Shown in pieces: positions 13,660 through 28,519 of a DNA stretch of 64,000 nt (within the stretch, counting starts at the first letter, position 1; every line of letters starts with the position of its first letter). The position numbers and the translations under genes were made by a program. The DNA is taken from contig NC_059268.1 in NCBI RefSeq assembly GCF_017591435.1, forward strand, positions 11,572,684 through 11,636,683, written 5' to 3'. Origin of the DNA: Portunus trituberculatus (Eukaryota; Arthropoda; Malacostraca; Decapoda; Portunidae). The notes under the pieces were generated by a model. It saw only the letters and a program-made list of their open reading frames with translations, made no database searches and was not told the origin of the DNA.

Positions 13660-13800
13660 AAAGCCAGTTGAAATGCATGAAGTGCTTGCTGATCATTTTT
13701 GCTATTCGTTATCATTATTCACAAATTTATCCAACCTCTTCTTGAAACTAATTTATGTTCGTGCGTTAACTGTACTCAACCTTTCTGCTCTACAAATCAA
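13660..13800 (-). mobile_element. Relic of a non-LTR retrotransposon ORF2 C-terminus
   Basis: On the minus strand the codons read SFKKRLDKFVNNDNE and then a stop at 13704-13702. A phenylalanine-lysine-basic-leucine-aspartate cluster close to the stop is the usual C-terminal end of Jockey/CR1/I-type ORF2 proteins. An upstream in-frame stop shows decay. Similar FKRRLD wording occurs at 57930-58085, and a looser version at 62565-62830. Confidence 0.4.
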
Positions 13801-14280
13801 ACTTCTCTTCATATATTTTTTTCTATTAACTCACTCCTACCTTCACCCAAAGTTTAGTTTAATACCTAATAGCAAAGTGTTCCTTCAAAACCATTATTCA
13901 ATAGTCAGTTTTCAATATCACCTTAAGCCCTTTTATTTAATTTAGTCCATTATACTTATACGCGTTCAAAACTATTCCATGACCTCAAGAACCTAATCAC
14001 CATATCTTGCACTAGACCAACAGTCAGTCCCTTCACCACGGTGGGATACAAAAACATCACGTGGTGGGAACAAACATGGGGAGAATCATAAATACCGCCC
14101 CCGTTGCTGCACCATCCTCAGCAGTGTGGCGGGGACGATGACAAAGCCTGCAAGGAAAAATATATAACACTATGCAACGCCTTTCCTCACAGCCAGGTGC
14201 AACAGGGCCGGGTATCGATCCCACGAACCTAGTCTTGTTTGGTTGCCTCGTACCTACTTCATTCTGCATATCCTCCTCTC
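13801..14280. other. Unassigned stretch with a weak tRNA T-arm-like word
   Basis: On the minus strand near 14225-14203 the word GGGATCGATACCC resembles a pol III B-box in a hairpin, but I find no A-box or body match at the right distance. The rest shows no feature. Confidence 0.35.
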
Positions 14281-15130
14281 CATCCTCTCTTTTCCTCCCT
14301 TCCTCCTTCCCTTCCCTCCCTCATTCCATTTTGCATTCACTCTCCTTTCCAGTCACGCCGCGTCATCCATACCCTTCTTCATCGTATATTGTTTGCTCAT
14401 TGGGTTTGTATATTGAGTGCTTAGTTTTGCTTAGCTTCGATAATTTTACAGGTTTTTCTCTCTTCATCTCATTATTCTTGTACTCATCGTCCTCTTTCAC
14501 CGCTTCCTCGTCCTTTTTCGTCCTTTCCTTCTTTTTCTCATGTTTTTCTCATCCTTATTGTTATTTTTTTTTATTTTCCCTTCCTCATTTTCTCTTGCAC
14601 ATGTCGCAGTGAGTATATTAGAAGATGTCTCCGTTATATACCAACAGTTTTGGTTTATGGTCTCTTGTTTGTTCATATATTCATGTATTCGTCCTCCTCT
14701 TCCTCCTCATCATGCTCCTGCCACTACTCCTGTCACTCCTCCTCTTCCTCCTCCTCCTCCTCCTCCTCCTCCTCCTCCTCCTCCTCCTCCTCCTCCTCCT
14801 CCTCCTCCTCCTCCTCCTCCTCCTCCTCCTCTATCACTACCACTGCTACCTTCACCTTTTCCTCTTCTTTTACTTCTTCCTCTCCCACATTTATTTTCCG
14901 CAGATTTTCTTCTCTTTCTGTATTCTTTTCTTCTCTCCTCTCTCTCCTCCTCTTGTTTATCTTTTTCTTTGTTCTTCTCATCTTCGTTCTCCTCCTCCTC
15001 CTCCTCCTCCTCCTCCTCCTCCTCCTCCTCCTCCTCCTCCTCCTCGTGTTTCTTCTTTTCTTCATTCTCCTCTTTATCCTCCTCCAGTTCCTTCTCCAGT
15101 TTCTCTTTCCTTTGCCTCGCTGTTCCATTA
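14281..15130. repeat. Pyrimidine-rich tract with two (CCT)n arrays
   Basis: Most of this 850-bp stretch is C+T on the plus strand. It contains pure CCT arrays at about 14745-14831 and 14989-15045. Because a pyrimidine-only strand cannot spell a stop codon, the plus-strand frames of up to 212 codons here are expected and do not suggest genes. The opposite strand is homopurine. Confidence 0.9.
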
Positions 15131-15589
15131 CAGGGACGAACGGAGTCTCCCAGTACGAACATAACCCGTGAGAAATAATTGCGTCTCATTTATTTATTAC
15201 GTTGGCTTGATTAAAAACGGACTTTCTCGTACGTAATATAGAATCGAATCTCGGTTTTAAGACTCGAAAGAATGTTGCAGCGGCGTCTCCTCGCTCGTCT
15301 CTTTTTCGTGAGGAGGATGATAGAGAGTGCGGTTTGTTTTTGAAGATTTTTACATTAGTCTTCGTTATGCTCCACGTATTTAGGTCACTGCTCGCCTTCC
15401 TACCTGCCTGCCTGCCCGCCTGCCTGCCTGCCTGTGTCCGACGCGTCCTCTCCGTAAAACCGCCGCTGCTCGAGAATTCCGTGACAGACTTGACAGCTTC
15501 TAATTGCAACTTGTTCGTATTGTCTTATGGGATTGAGAAAAGGAAGATTGTTTGAGTGGAAGTGAACTGCAGACCTCCCTCCTTCCGTC
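15131..15589. other. Unassigned stretch with a short (CTGC)n run
   Basis: A tetranucleotide run of CTGC with one CCGC variant lies at about 15402-15434. The remaining sequence has no recognisable feature. Confidence 0.5.
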
Positions 15590-16357
15590 CTTCTTTTACA
15601 GACCTGGTTGAAAATTTAATAGACGAAAAGGAACGGGAGGGATACACGAAAAGGAGGAAATTGGTTGGAGAAATGTGTAAAAAAAGAAAGGATAAAGGAA
15701 CATAAAAGATATACGGCGATAGCAAGACAAAAATTGAGTAAAAATATACAGGTAGGGGCTACATTAAAAAGATGAAAAGAATATTAAACCTTTCACCCCC
15801 ACAAAAAAAAAAGAAAGAAAGAAAGCCTGAAAAAAAACATAAGAAGAAAAAATAAGAAATGAATGTAGAAATGGAAGAAGAAAAAAAAAAAAACCGTGAG
15901 ATTTGAAGTAAGAGAACAAAGAAGGGAAACTTAAGAGATATATCAAGAAAAGATATGAAAAAGATAAGTTGGAAAATAAAAAAAAAGATGCAACAGAAGA
16001 GTAAAACTGTATGAAGTGAGAAAGAGGGAATGTGCTCGTGAAAATCAAGAGATGAGCAAAGAAAAGAGGAAGAAAGACAAAAGGAAATCAAAAACGTAGA
16101 AACAGAATGAGAATGTAATAGAGAATCGGAGAAGAAACAGAGGGAAAAGAAAACATGATTATAATAAAGTGCAAAAGAAAAGTATGAGGGAAAGGGAAGA
16201 AGAGGAAGAGGATACACGTAAAGCGAGAAGAATAGAAATAATGAAAAGAAAGAAAATGAATGGAATGGAGAAGAAACAGAGGGTGAAAAGGAAACAGGAA
16301 AATTAAGATCGAGGATGAAAGAAAAATTAGAAAGAGGATACATGCAAGAGAGAGATG

Positions 16358-16420
<63 letters not shown>
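15590..16420. repeat. Purine-rich tract ending in (GA)n
   Basis: The plus strand is dominated by A and G for about 800 bp (AAAGAAGA-type words) and ends in a pure GA run at 16360-16420. The minus-strand frame of 225 codons here is a consequence of pyrimidine richness and codes for a Phe/Ser/Leu string. Confidence 0.85.
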
Positions 16421-16423
<3 letters not shown>

Positions 16424-16488
16424 TGTTTCTTGTCATATAATTAAGATCTCATGTTTTTCATCATTTTAAAGAAATATGACTTGGATTT

Positions 16489-16490
<2 letters not shown>

Positions 16491-16544
<54 letters not shown>
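16491..16544. repeat. (GT)n microsatellite
   Basis: This is a pure GT run separated from the next GT array by only about 31 bp, which include the 26-bp dispersed word at 16550-16575. Confidence 0.96.
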
Positions 16545-16546
<2 letters not shown>

Positions 16547-16549
16547 CAT

Positions 16550-17326
<777 letters not shown>

Positions 17327-17480
17327 GTGGAGGTCGTGCAACGCCTGCGCCACCTCGCCACCTCGCCACCTCGCCGCAGCTATGAGGTCGCCGGAGAGCC
17401 CACATCTGAGGGCGTCGTGACCCTCGCCACCAGGGAAGGGGTACTGCAGTACCACAAATTTACTGCCAATCTCCCCAAGC
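17327..17480 (+). CDS. Coding-like GC3-rich segment, unidentified
   Basis: In an AT-rich neighbourhood this 150-bp patch is GC-rich. The plus-strand frame beginning at 17327 has G or C at most third positions, which is the pattern of real coding DNA. It reads EVVQRLRHLATSPPRR, a little later TSEGVVTLATREGVLQYHKF, and continues to PKPSHS, where a CT microsatellite takes over. A 9-bp unit (CACCTCGCC) is repeated three times near the start. No domain is recognised. A possible acceptor is the ATTAG ending at 17327, which has a poor pyrimidine tract. No donor precedes the microsatellite. The minus strand is also open in part of the patch, so the strand call is uncertain. It may be an exon or a fragment of one. 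Confidence 0.3.
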
Positions 17481-17485
17481 CTTCA

Positions 17486-17486
<1 letters not shown>

Positions 17487-17552
<66 letters not shown>
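17487..17552. repeat. (CT)n microsatellite
   Basis: This is a pure CT run directly downstream of the coding-like patch. It ends in TCGAG followed by GTAATT. Confidence 0.96.
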
Positions 17553-17553
<1 letters not shown>

Positions 17554-18861
17554 AGGTAATTGCAACACTATTGTTTACCCGGGATCACCTGACAAAAGAC
17601 ATGTGTATCTGCTACATCATGCTACAAATCGCTGTCTTAAACAAGCCGCACTGTCCTCACAAAATTACAGCCAGGAATGATGACACAGATCTCGCTAACT
17701 TGAATTGATGAGTCAGTGAAATGTTTCGTGTTATATTTCTTTACCATAAGTATTGTTTTCAGTCTTTGCACAACGCTTGACATCACCTCTGGCTCGGCTT
17801 ACATTTGCCCGCTGTTAGAGGAAGTGGTGGAAACATTTCAAGAAGTAAGCTTCAAAGAACATGGAGGGGGCGTTCGTAACGTGGATATTTGTGACGTTGG
17901 TATTAAATTGTTACGCAGCTTTAAAAGAAGGTAAGAGTATTGGCGATGACAGTAGAAGTAGGTAGGTATGTTTCTTATAGGGACTGCAAATTGTAGGCCA
18001 GACGAATTCATGCAGCTTCCTTTATTTTCTTATATTCTTATGTGTGTATACGATATCACTGTGATGCGTGTACTCACAATGCACGTTAAGAAGTAAACTG
18101 TTACAAAAATGGAGAATAATGAAAAAAAAAAGACATGAAATGAAACAGCAACAATCGGATATTCTAGAGAACAAGGAATATATATGAACACGTTACGACA
18201 GAACAATAGTGTGTTGTGCAACTTGAATAGAGATTCTAGATACGCTATACAAGTGAATAACAATACAAAAATATCAGGGATAAAGGGAAAGAGAAGCGGA
18301 AACTTAGGGATGCAAAAAAATAGCAAACAGCAGCAGGTCTTTTCACACTATCATGACTGCTTTTATAACCTATTTTATCCGATTAAGAGATGCAGGATAG
18401 GACATAGAGCCTGAGACTGCTATCCATCATTGTCCTACCGCTGTAAAAGAAGAAGAGAGAAGAGGAAAAATGTTATGAGTAGAATAGTGACCTTTGACTA
18501 AATCCTACGTGCAAACTATGAGTGAAGCTTTGATAGAGTGAAGCTCATGGTGGTCTTTGTTTGACTGAGGCTGGAAAGACGTGTGTGTGTGTGTGTGTGT
18601 TTGTTCGTTTATGATTTATGGACCGTAGTGTTGTTTTGTGCATTTTTACTTCCAGTTTTACGTATATTCTGTTTTGCATATCACGATTGTTTTGTAATTC
18701 TGTACCAATATTTGTAACTGTGGTCAATAAATTAACTGTTTCTATTTATCTATTCAGCTATCTGTCTATCTGTCTAACTATCTATCTGGCTGTGTCCTCA
18801 TCAGCTAAATGAAATACGAAGTGTAATTTGCTTGTATAAGAAATATGAAGTGAGGTGACTA
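17553..18861. other. Unassigned stretch with a 26-bp repeat copy and a short (GT)n
   Basis: It contains the second copy of the 26-bp word at 18158-18183 and a 22-bp GT run at about 18579-18600, then a few TATC/TGTC words near 18745-18785. No gene is supported. Confidence 0.45.
18158..18183 (+). repeat. 26-bp dispersed exact repeat, copy 2
   Basis: It matches 16550-16575 exactly over 26 bp. The flanks do not match. Confidence 0.85.
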
Positions 18862-19391
18862 ATTGCATCGCCGTTTACAGACTTTATTGGCGCGACTGCG
18901 TATAGGTCACACGTACCTTACAAATAAGTACCTGATGACCAGGGAGCCTCAACCTTACTGTGATGACTGTCTGGTGCCACTTACAGTACGGCACCTACTT
19001 GTCGAGTGCCCCAGCTTGATAGACCTGCGACACCGCTATCTCTATCGGTGCCGCGATGGAGATAGCGGTGTCTATCTCCTATCTGAGGTCCTTAGACCAT
19101 CGTGTATGGCCCTTGGCCATGATGTGTTTTTTTTTTTTTTTGGAGAGGCTGGCCTCCTCCCCTATTTGTGAATTTTAGAATTTTATTTTATTTTATTATG
19201 TATTTTAATGTTTTATAAAGTTTTATTCTTTTTAGTTTTTTAGCTACCTTTGATTATATTGCTTGCAATTGCTTTTAGTTATTTCATAAATTTTCTTTTA
19301 AGCCTTTTTGTCTTAATTAAAAATTAATGTAGCGGCGCCAAATGACCCTCGCTGTTGCGGCGCCTTATAATAAAATCCATCCATCCATCCC
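18862..19391 (+). mobile_element. 5'-truncated non-LTR retrotransposon: ORF2 C-terminus and 3' UTR
   Basis: The plus-strand frame from about 18863 reads LLARLRIGHTYLTNKYLM, then CDDC, LTVRHLLVEC and further residues to a stop near 19170. The RLRIGHT...LT start and the Cys-x2-Cys-x7-His-x4-Cys zinc-knuckle spacing are the C-terminal region of ORF2 in I/Jockey-type LINEs, after the RT and RNase H domains, which are missing here. About 200 bp of AT-rich 3' UTR follow, with a T-run at 19126-19141. The element ends in AATAAAATCCATCCATCCATCC, a tetranucleotide (ATCC) tail instead of poly-A. Truncation at the 5' side is typical of target-primed reverse transcription. No target-site duplication is evident. 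Confidence 0.75.
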
Positions 19392-19402
19392 AGTGAAATA
19401 AA

Positions 19403-19406
<4 letters not shown>

Positions 19407-19449
<43 letters not shown>

Positions 19450-19474
19450 TGTGTGTGTATGTATGTTGGCCATG

Positions 19475-19505
<31 letters not shown>
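19407..19505. repeat. (GA)n - short GT - (CT)n inverted microsatellite pair
   Basis: A GA run (about 19407-19447) is followed by a 26-bp GT-containing spacer and a CT run (about 19474-19505). GA and CT are complementary, so the pair can fold into a hairpin with about 32 bp of stem. It starts just after the LINE tail. Confidence 0.9.
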
Positions 19506-19507
<2 letters not shown>

Positions 19508-19685
19508 ACGTCCTCGGAGCGTCATTAAGAGCACCATAACCCTTCCTTCGGCAAACAAGATCGATGGTTCCCTCATAGGAGCGAACTTAATATAGATGGA
19601 TGATGATATAGATAATGATGATATAGACGCATAGAGATAGAGATGATTAGGTATATACGATGACACATGAAGAGATGGATGAGTA

Positions 19686-19690
<5 letters not shown>

Positions 19691-19771
<81 letters not shown>
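19691..19771. repeat. (GA)n microsatellite
   Basis: This is a pure GA run of about 80 bp. Confidence 0.97.
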
Positions 19772-19774
<3 letters not shown>

Positions 19775-19974
19775 ATGAATCTGGATACATTTTCCATTTC
19801 ACTTCGTTCGTTAGTACACTTTCTTGTATAAGTTTTATGGCTTCAGTAATTGAGTGTAGCAGGGACACCCCCTTGGAAGAGAGGCAGTGTTTGGCGACAT
19901 GTGCGAACAAAGTAATTGGTACTGCGCAAATGGTAGACAAATACATCCTTTTTCATGTTTTATGGACGTGGTAC

Positions 19975-22458
<2,484 letters not shown>

Positions 22459-22678
22459 CCTGCCACCACCACAGCTCTGCCTGCCTGACCACCTGCTCTC
22501 TTTGTACCCTGCTTGGAGATTATTGTTATCTCTTTATTATAGTTACCGTTATAAATATGTTCTTATCACCTGCCACCACCACAGCTCTGCCTGCCTGACC
22601 TCCTGCTCTCTCTGTACCCTGCTTGGAGATTATTGTTATCTCTTTATTATAGTTACCGTTATAAATATGTTCTTATTA
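22459..22678 (+). repeat. Two-copy direct tandem duplication, period 110 bp
   Basis: CCTGCCACCACCACAGCTCT begins at 22459 and again at 22569. The following text, including CCTGCTTGGAGATTATTG, matches almost base for base. Only a few substitutions separate the copies, so this is a relatively recent duplication. Confidence 0.93.
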
Positions 22679-22918
22679 TCACCTGGCACTATTACCATCG
22701 CTACCGCTACTACTGCTTTGTGTTTTAACTACAATTGCTAACCACTATTGCTACAACCACAACTATTGCTCCAACAACCACTACATCTACTTATATATCT
22801 TCTACTACTATTACAACTACAATTTCTTTACATGAAGAACGAGCACAATAACAACCACATCAATAACAGATGCAGATAGACAGATAGATAGACAGGTGGG
22901 TAGATAGGCAGAGGGATA

Positions 22919-23108
22919 GAATTAAAGATAGATATAAAGGCCGGAACACAATCTCGAGAGGAAAAGAGGGATTAAAGAGATATAAAGGGATTAAAGATAG
23001 ATATAAAGGCCGGAACACAATCTCGAGAGAAAAAGAGGGATTAAAGAGATATAAAGGGATTAAAGATAGATATAAAGGCCGGAACACAATCTCGAGAGGA
23101 AAAGAGGG
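22919..23108 (+). repeat. 69-bp minisatellite, just under three units
   Basis: GGCCGGAACACAATCTCGAG recurs at 22939, 23008 and 23077, an exact 69-bp period, embedded in GGGATTAAAGATAGATATAAA wording. The units are nearly identical. Because 69 is a multiple of three, the minus strand shows a 23-residue repeat in an open frame, but nothing else suggests it is translated. Confidence 0.93.
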
Positions 23109-23327
23109 CAAAAAGTGACAAGTGCGGAACCCAGGGAATGCCTCCCGTAGGAATATATAAATTATTCCCTACGTAACGGGTAAAAAACGGAAAAAGAGAT
23201 GTTTTTCCTTTTATTTCCGTGTCTTGTTTTGTTTTTTCCCTTTCTTCCTTGGAGGTCGCATTGCAGGGCTTAGTAAAGTCAAAGTTTTATTGATATATTT
23301 TTTTCTGACCGTAGTGGTGATGGTTAC

Positions 23328-23492
23328 TGTTGTTGTTGTTGTTGTTGTTGTTTGTGGTGGTGGTGGTGGTGGTGTAGTTATTGTTGTTGTTGTTGTTGTT
23401 GTTGTTGCTACTGGTGTTATTGTTGCTGTTGTTGTTGCTCTTGCTATTGTTGTTGTTATTGCTGTTGTTGTTGTTGCTGTTGCTGTTACTAT
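23328..23492. repeat. (GTT)n trinucleotide array, imperfect
   Basis: GTT units carry GTG, GCT and ATT variants over about 165 bp. Poly-Val and poly-Cys frames here are repeat translation. Confidence 0.93.
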
Positions 23493-24012
23493 TGTGGTGG
23501 GTTTTGTGGTTGGTTTTGGTCTTACTTTCATGTTTTCATTGCTATTTTTAGTTATTGTCATTGTTGTTGATGTCGTCGGTGTTGTGGGTCATGTAGCCAC
23601 ACGTACCCCCATGAGCTGAATGCTGAGGCGAGCAGCAGCGGCTCTTAGTTGAAAATAATAAAAGATAAATAAAAAAAAAAGTCATGTTTGAATCATCCCT
23701 CGACATTTCGTGTGGCCTTGGCCTTTTGTGTTTTTTCCCCACACATGAATATTCCATTATTATATCCCGGTGTGTAGTAGTGGTGAGCTTTATCAGGCAT
23801 AGATCACCATCATCGCGTGTTCCGCTGCTTCATTGTTATTGATTTCGTCCGTTCACCAGCCGTTATATTTGTCCAGCTCTTTCTTTCGTTCGTGCCTTTT
23901 ATTTTCTTACCTATGCTCTTACTGTTCCAGGTATGCGTTTCGTTATAGATGATTTTCCTTTATGGTGTTTAAACATGAACTAACTCAAAAAGTAACACTA
24001 AAAATATCTCTG
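23493..24012. other. Unassigned stretch with a strong splice-acceptor-like site
   Basis: A long pyrimidine tract followed by CAG|GTATGC lies at 23932/23933 (+). Otherwise no gene or repeat is seen. Confidence 0.4.
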
Positions 24013-24225
24013 TTAACCCCTTCAGTAACATGACGCGTTTTCATATTCATTCTGATTACTATTTGGTGATTTTATACAGCTTCAGAAACTTATGTGGACG
24101 ATTAGAATAGTAAAGACTGTAGCCATTAATCTTCTGACCTTCATAGACCCTTCCTAATATCAATAAAATGGTCTAATCATACACAAATCCAAGGTAAAAA
24201 TGTATCCCAGTATTGAAGGGGTTAA
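24013..24225 (+). mobile_element. TTAA-flanked MITE, copy A (213 bp), piggyBac-like ends
   Basis: The element begins TTAACCCCTTCAGTA and ends TATTGAAGGGGTTAA, so the ends are inverted repeats of about 14 bp bounded by TTAA. The inside has no coding capacity. Three other copies (27057-27268 inverted, 34144-34357, 61347-61561) match along their whole length. TTAA target sites and ends opening with CCC are features of the piggyBac superfamily. No transposase is present, so it would move in trans. Confidence 0.75.
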
Positions 24226-24574
24226 GTGGTGAAACATGAAACCAGCATGAAAAAAAAAAAAACTAAATAGGTTGTAACGTGTTTGAAGAATAGATGAATG
24301 AAATTGTTCCATGAGCACGAGAATTCTGCCCCAGTCTGTAGTCCGGCTAACAAAGCAATGAATCTTGAAGACAAGGGAGCCGCGCGTCGCTACTTCCTGC
24401 TCCAGATGCCAGTTAATGAAAGGAATACATGCCATAACTTCAGCAACAAATGGAGTTGGTGCGCGAGACGACGACACTTCATAAAAGAAATGCACGCCCC
24501 AACTGGAACAAGAAAGTGAGTTGTGTGTTTTCGACGAGCACGACAAGAGAAGGTAGCTGGCTGGTTTGGTGCCA

Positions 24575-24620
<46 letters not shown>

Positions 24621-25695
24621 ACCTAAATGACTATTATATATACTTATTAGACATTTACTTCTTGTTAGATATAACTGAGTACGCATAACAAAATAGAAAG
24701 TAATAATAGTTCTGCTGACCATCTAAATATTTCAGTCTTAGTTTATGTTCAACTGCCAAACATACCCGCAGTGGTCTGGATGTCCTGCCTCTGACCCAGT
24801 GCCCCTTTAGTGTTGAAAAGTATGAGCGCGCTCTAAACCTTGCTTTGTACATCAGCAGCTAACATGGATGCTGCTCACATTTATTTCCAGACTCACTGGG
24901 AAAAAAAAGACAAGCTAAAAAGTCATAAGCGGAAAAATAGCAGGTTTTACGCAAGTGAAGGCAGATATAAGCATTCTTGTGGAAAATAATAGCAACGAAC
25001 AACTGCACCAAATGACTCTCGTGTCCTGGGATGGCTTACTATGCCACAGGTCGGCTATCTGGTTGGCGTGGCCCAAGCCGTGGCCAGAGCTGCCGCCTCA
25101 CTGGTTTTCGTTCCAGGTTCGCGCGAATAAAATTGAAAATGTAAACACGACGCAAAGTACTATGTTGATCAGGCTCATATCCAGAGACAGGCTGAAACTC
25201 TGGGCCTCTTCATTCAGGACAGTATTGAAGCAGGACCATTAGGGTTCGGTCCAGCAGCGTTATAGCCCTAACGCTGGAACGCCTCACTAACTTCGGTAAT
25301 ATTTTGGCTGCCGTTATTTATTGGCCTTCCTTCATGAGGCTGGCGGGAGCTACAGGAGGCAGTGGTTGCGTGAAAAATATGTTTTCTATGAGGTACGTGA
25401 CGGGAGAGACCACCAGTATACCGTAAAAAAATCAGTCGCCTTTATCCGCTTTAGTGGAAACGTGTCACACAGCGATGAGGGACATTACTGTGCTTTCATC
25501 TATTAACTTCTGGTACCCATCACTAAGGTAACAGGCAGGAACAAACAATAGAACCCCAGTGCTATCCATGCGGACTGCCACAGCAAGTTCGAATGCGTCT
25601 CCAAAACGATACGCGTCTCATCAGTGTTCATCAGCTAGGCGTGTGTGACAGGCGATGATGATGACGACGGTGAGGGTAATGGTGATGATGCTGTA
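24226..25695. other. Unassigned stretch with a short (GT)n
   Basis: A 42-bp GT run lies at about 24578-24619. Small open frames at 24298-24519, 24955-25242 and 25321-25506 (+) carry no recognisable motif. A minus-strand frame at 24655-24852 is equally anonymous. Confidence 0.4.
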
Positions 25696-25985
<290 letters not shown>

Positions 25986-26276
25986 TATTTTTGTCCACCC
26001 GTGTAGCTCAGTGTCTTCCCGTGTTCCGCATTCTTGACGTGTTTATGTTTTATTCACATTGAATCATGTTTTCATCGAGTTAATATTTTCCTTTCTTTGT
26101 GGACTTGGCTTTCAATCCTTGTCAATTGAAAACAGTGCTGGTTTTCTCGCTTCGTGTGCAACAATTTGAATGAAAAATGGTATTTACGATCGTATTATAT
26201 ATTCTTATGTTGACATCTGTAGTACTGAAGTTATATATATTATCATGTATATCACGTTGAAAAATACTATTGCGTT

Positions 26277-27056
<780 letters not shown>

Positions 27057-27268
27057 TTAACCCCTTCAGTATTGAGACACATTTTTACCTTGAATTTTGA
27101 GTATGATTAGACGATTTTCTGTGCATTAGGAAAGGTCTACGAGATGAAAAAGTTAATGGCCACAGTCTTTACTATTCTAATCCCAACATATGGCTCTGAA
27201 GCTGTATTAAATCACCAAATATTGACCAGAATAAATAAACAAACCCGTCCTGGTACTGAAGATATTAA
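27057..27268 (-). mobile_element. TTAA-flanked MITE, copy B (212 bp), inverted
   Basis: Its left end TTAACCCCTTCAGTATTGAG is the reverse complement of the right end of copy A, and the match continues to the far TTAA at 27265-27268. It is more diverged than copy A, and the distal inverted repeat (GAAGATATTAA) has decayed. Confidence 0.72.
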
Positions 27269-27626
27269 GATTATGTACAAGTGCGTAAATATCACTTAGT
27301 AATTAAAGGAAACATTTCACCAACCAACCCTGAAGAATCTTGTGCTAAATATAGTAAACATATATTGAAATACTGTTCAGACATGATTTTTCCTTCCAGC
27401 TTGTAAACGAAAACAGAGGGTCATTCTGCAATGTTGCCAGCGTGGATGGACTGTGCGTATATCCTTGTCTCGTTGGTTCCCTTAGTCTTTTGTTCCTGAG
27501 TATTTCCAGCTAACACGCACCAGTTCGGGAATCTCTTACGTTTAAATGTTTTATGGCGACATTAATGCAGAGTTTCCGATCAGAGTTTAGCCAAGTTTCC
27601 ACATAGGATACCGATGTTTACAGTCA

Positions 27627-27631
<5 letters not shown>
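27269..27631. other. Unassigned stretch
   Basis: No gene, RNA or repeat recognised. Confidence 0.4.
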
Positions 27632-28059
<428 letters not shown>

Positions 28060-28244
28060 CTGGCTGGGTCGGCACTAGTTAATCCTCTTGTTTTTGAAGC
28101 ACCGGATGAATACCCCAACACATGCTGAACGTAAATAGTGAAAATAAATAGAACACAATGGAGTTCCTCTTACTTGCTCCCGCAGAGTTTGTTGATGCGC
28201 AGGTACCCATCGTCACTTGCTGCTGAATTAAACACTAAGGGAAT

Positions 28245-28513
28245 AGCAGACCACAGACCACAGACAACAGACAACAGACCACAGACCACAGACCACAGAC
28301 CACAGACCACAGACCACAGACACCAGACCACAGACACCAGACCACAGACACCAGACACCAGACACCAGACACAGACACCAGACACAGACACAGACACAGA
28401 CAACAGACACCAGACAACAGACAAGACACAGACACAGACAACAGACAACAGACACAGACCACAGACAACAGACAACAGACCACAGACACGCACACGCACA
28501 CGCACACGCACAT
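28245..28513 (+). repeat. ACCACAG/ACAACAG minisatellite, unit about 7 bp
   Basis: Units of CAGACCA, CAGACAA and CAGACAC are mixed in blocks over about 270 bp and end in ACGCAC repeats. The block structure indicates several rounds of local expansion of different variants. Confidence 0.93.
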
Positions 28514-28519
28514 CTAACC

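Noticed and set aside
14195..14275. A further tRNA-derived element on the minus strand
   Set aside because: Only a B-box-like word is present; no A-box or shared body was found. A similar lone word near 43590 was dropped for the same reason.
14540..15178. 212-codon plus-strand open frame with poly-Pro and poly-Ser
   Set aside because: Translation of CCT arrays and pyrimidine-rich flanks.
15759..16436. 225-codon minus-strand open frame
   Set aside because: Purine-rich plus strand makes the minus strand stop-poor; no motif.
22860..23111. Protein with 23-residue repeats on the minus strand
   Set aside because: Explained by a 69-bp minisatellite whose period happens to be a multiple of three.
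25030..25125. Short hydrophobic frame (VGYLVGVAQAVARAAASLVF)
   Set aside because: Protein-like by eye, but only about 35 codons, without splice sites or a recognised family.
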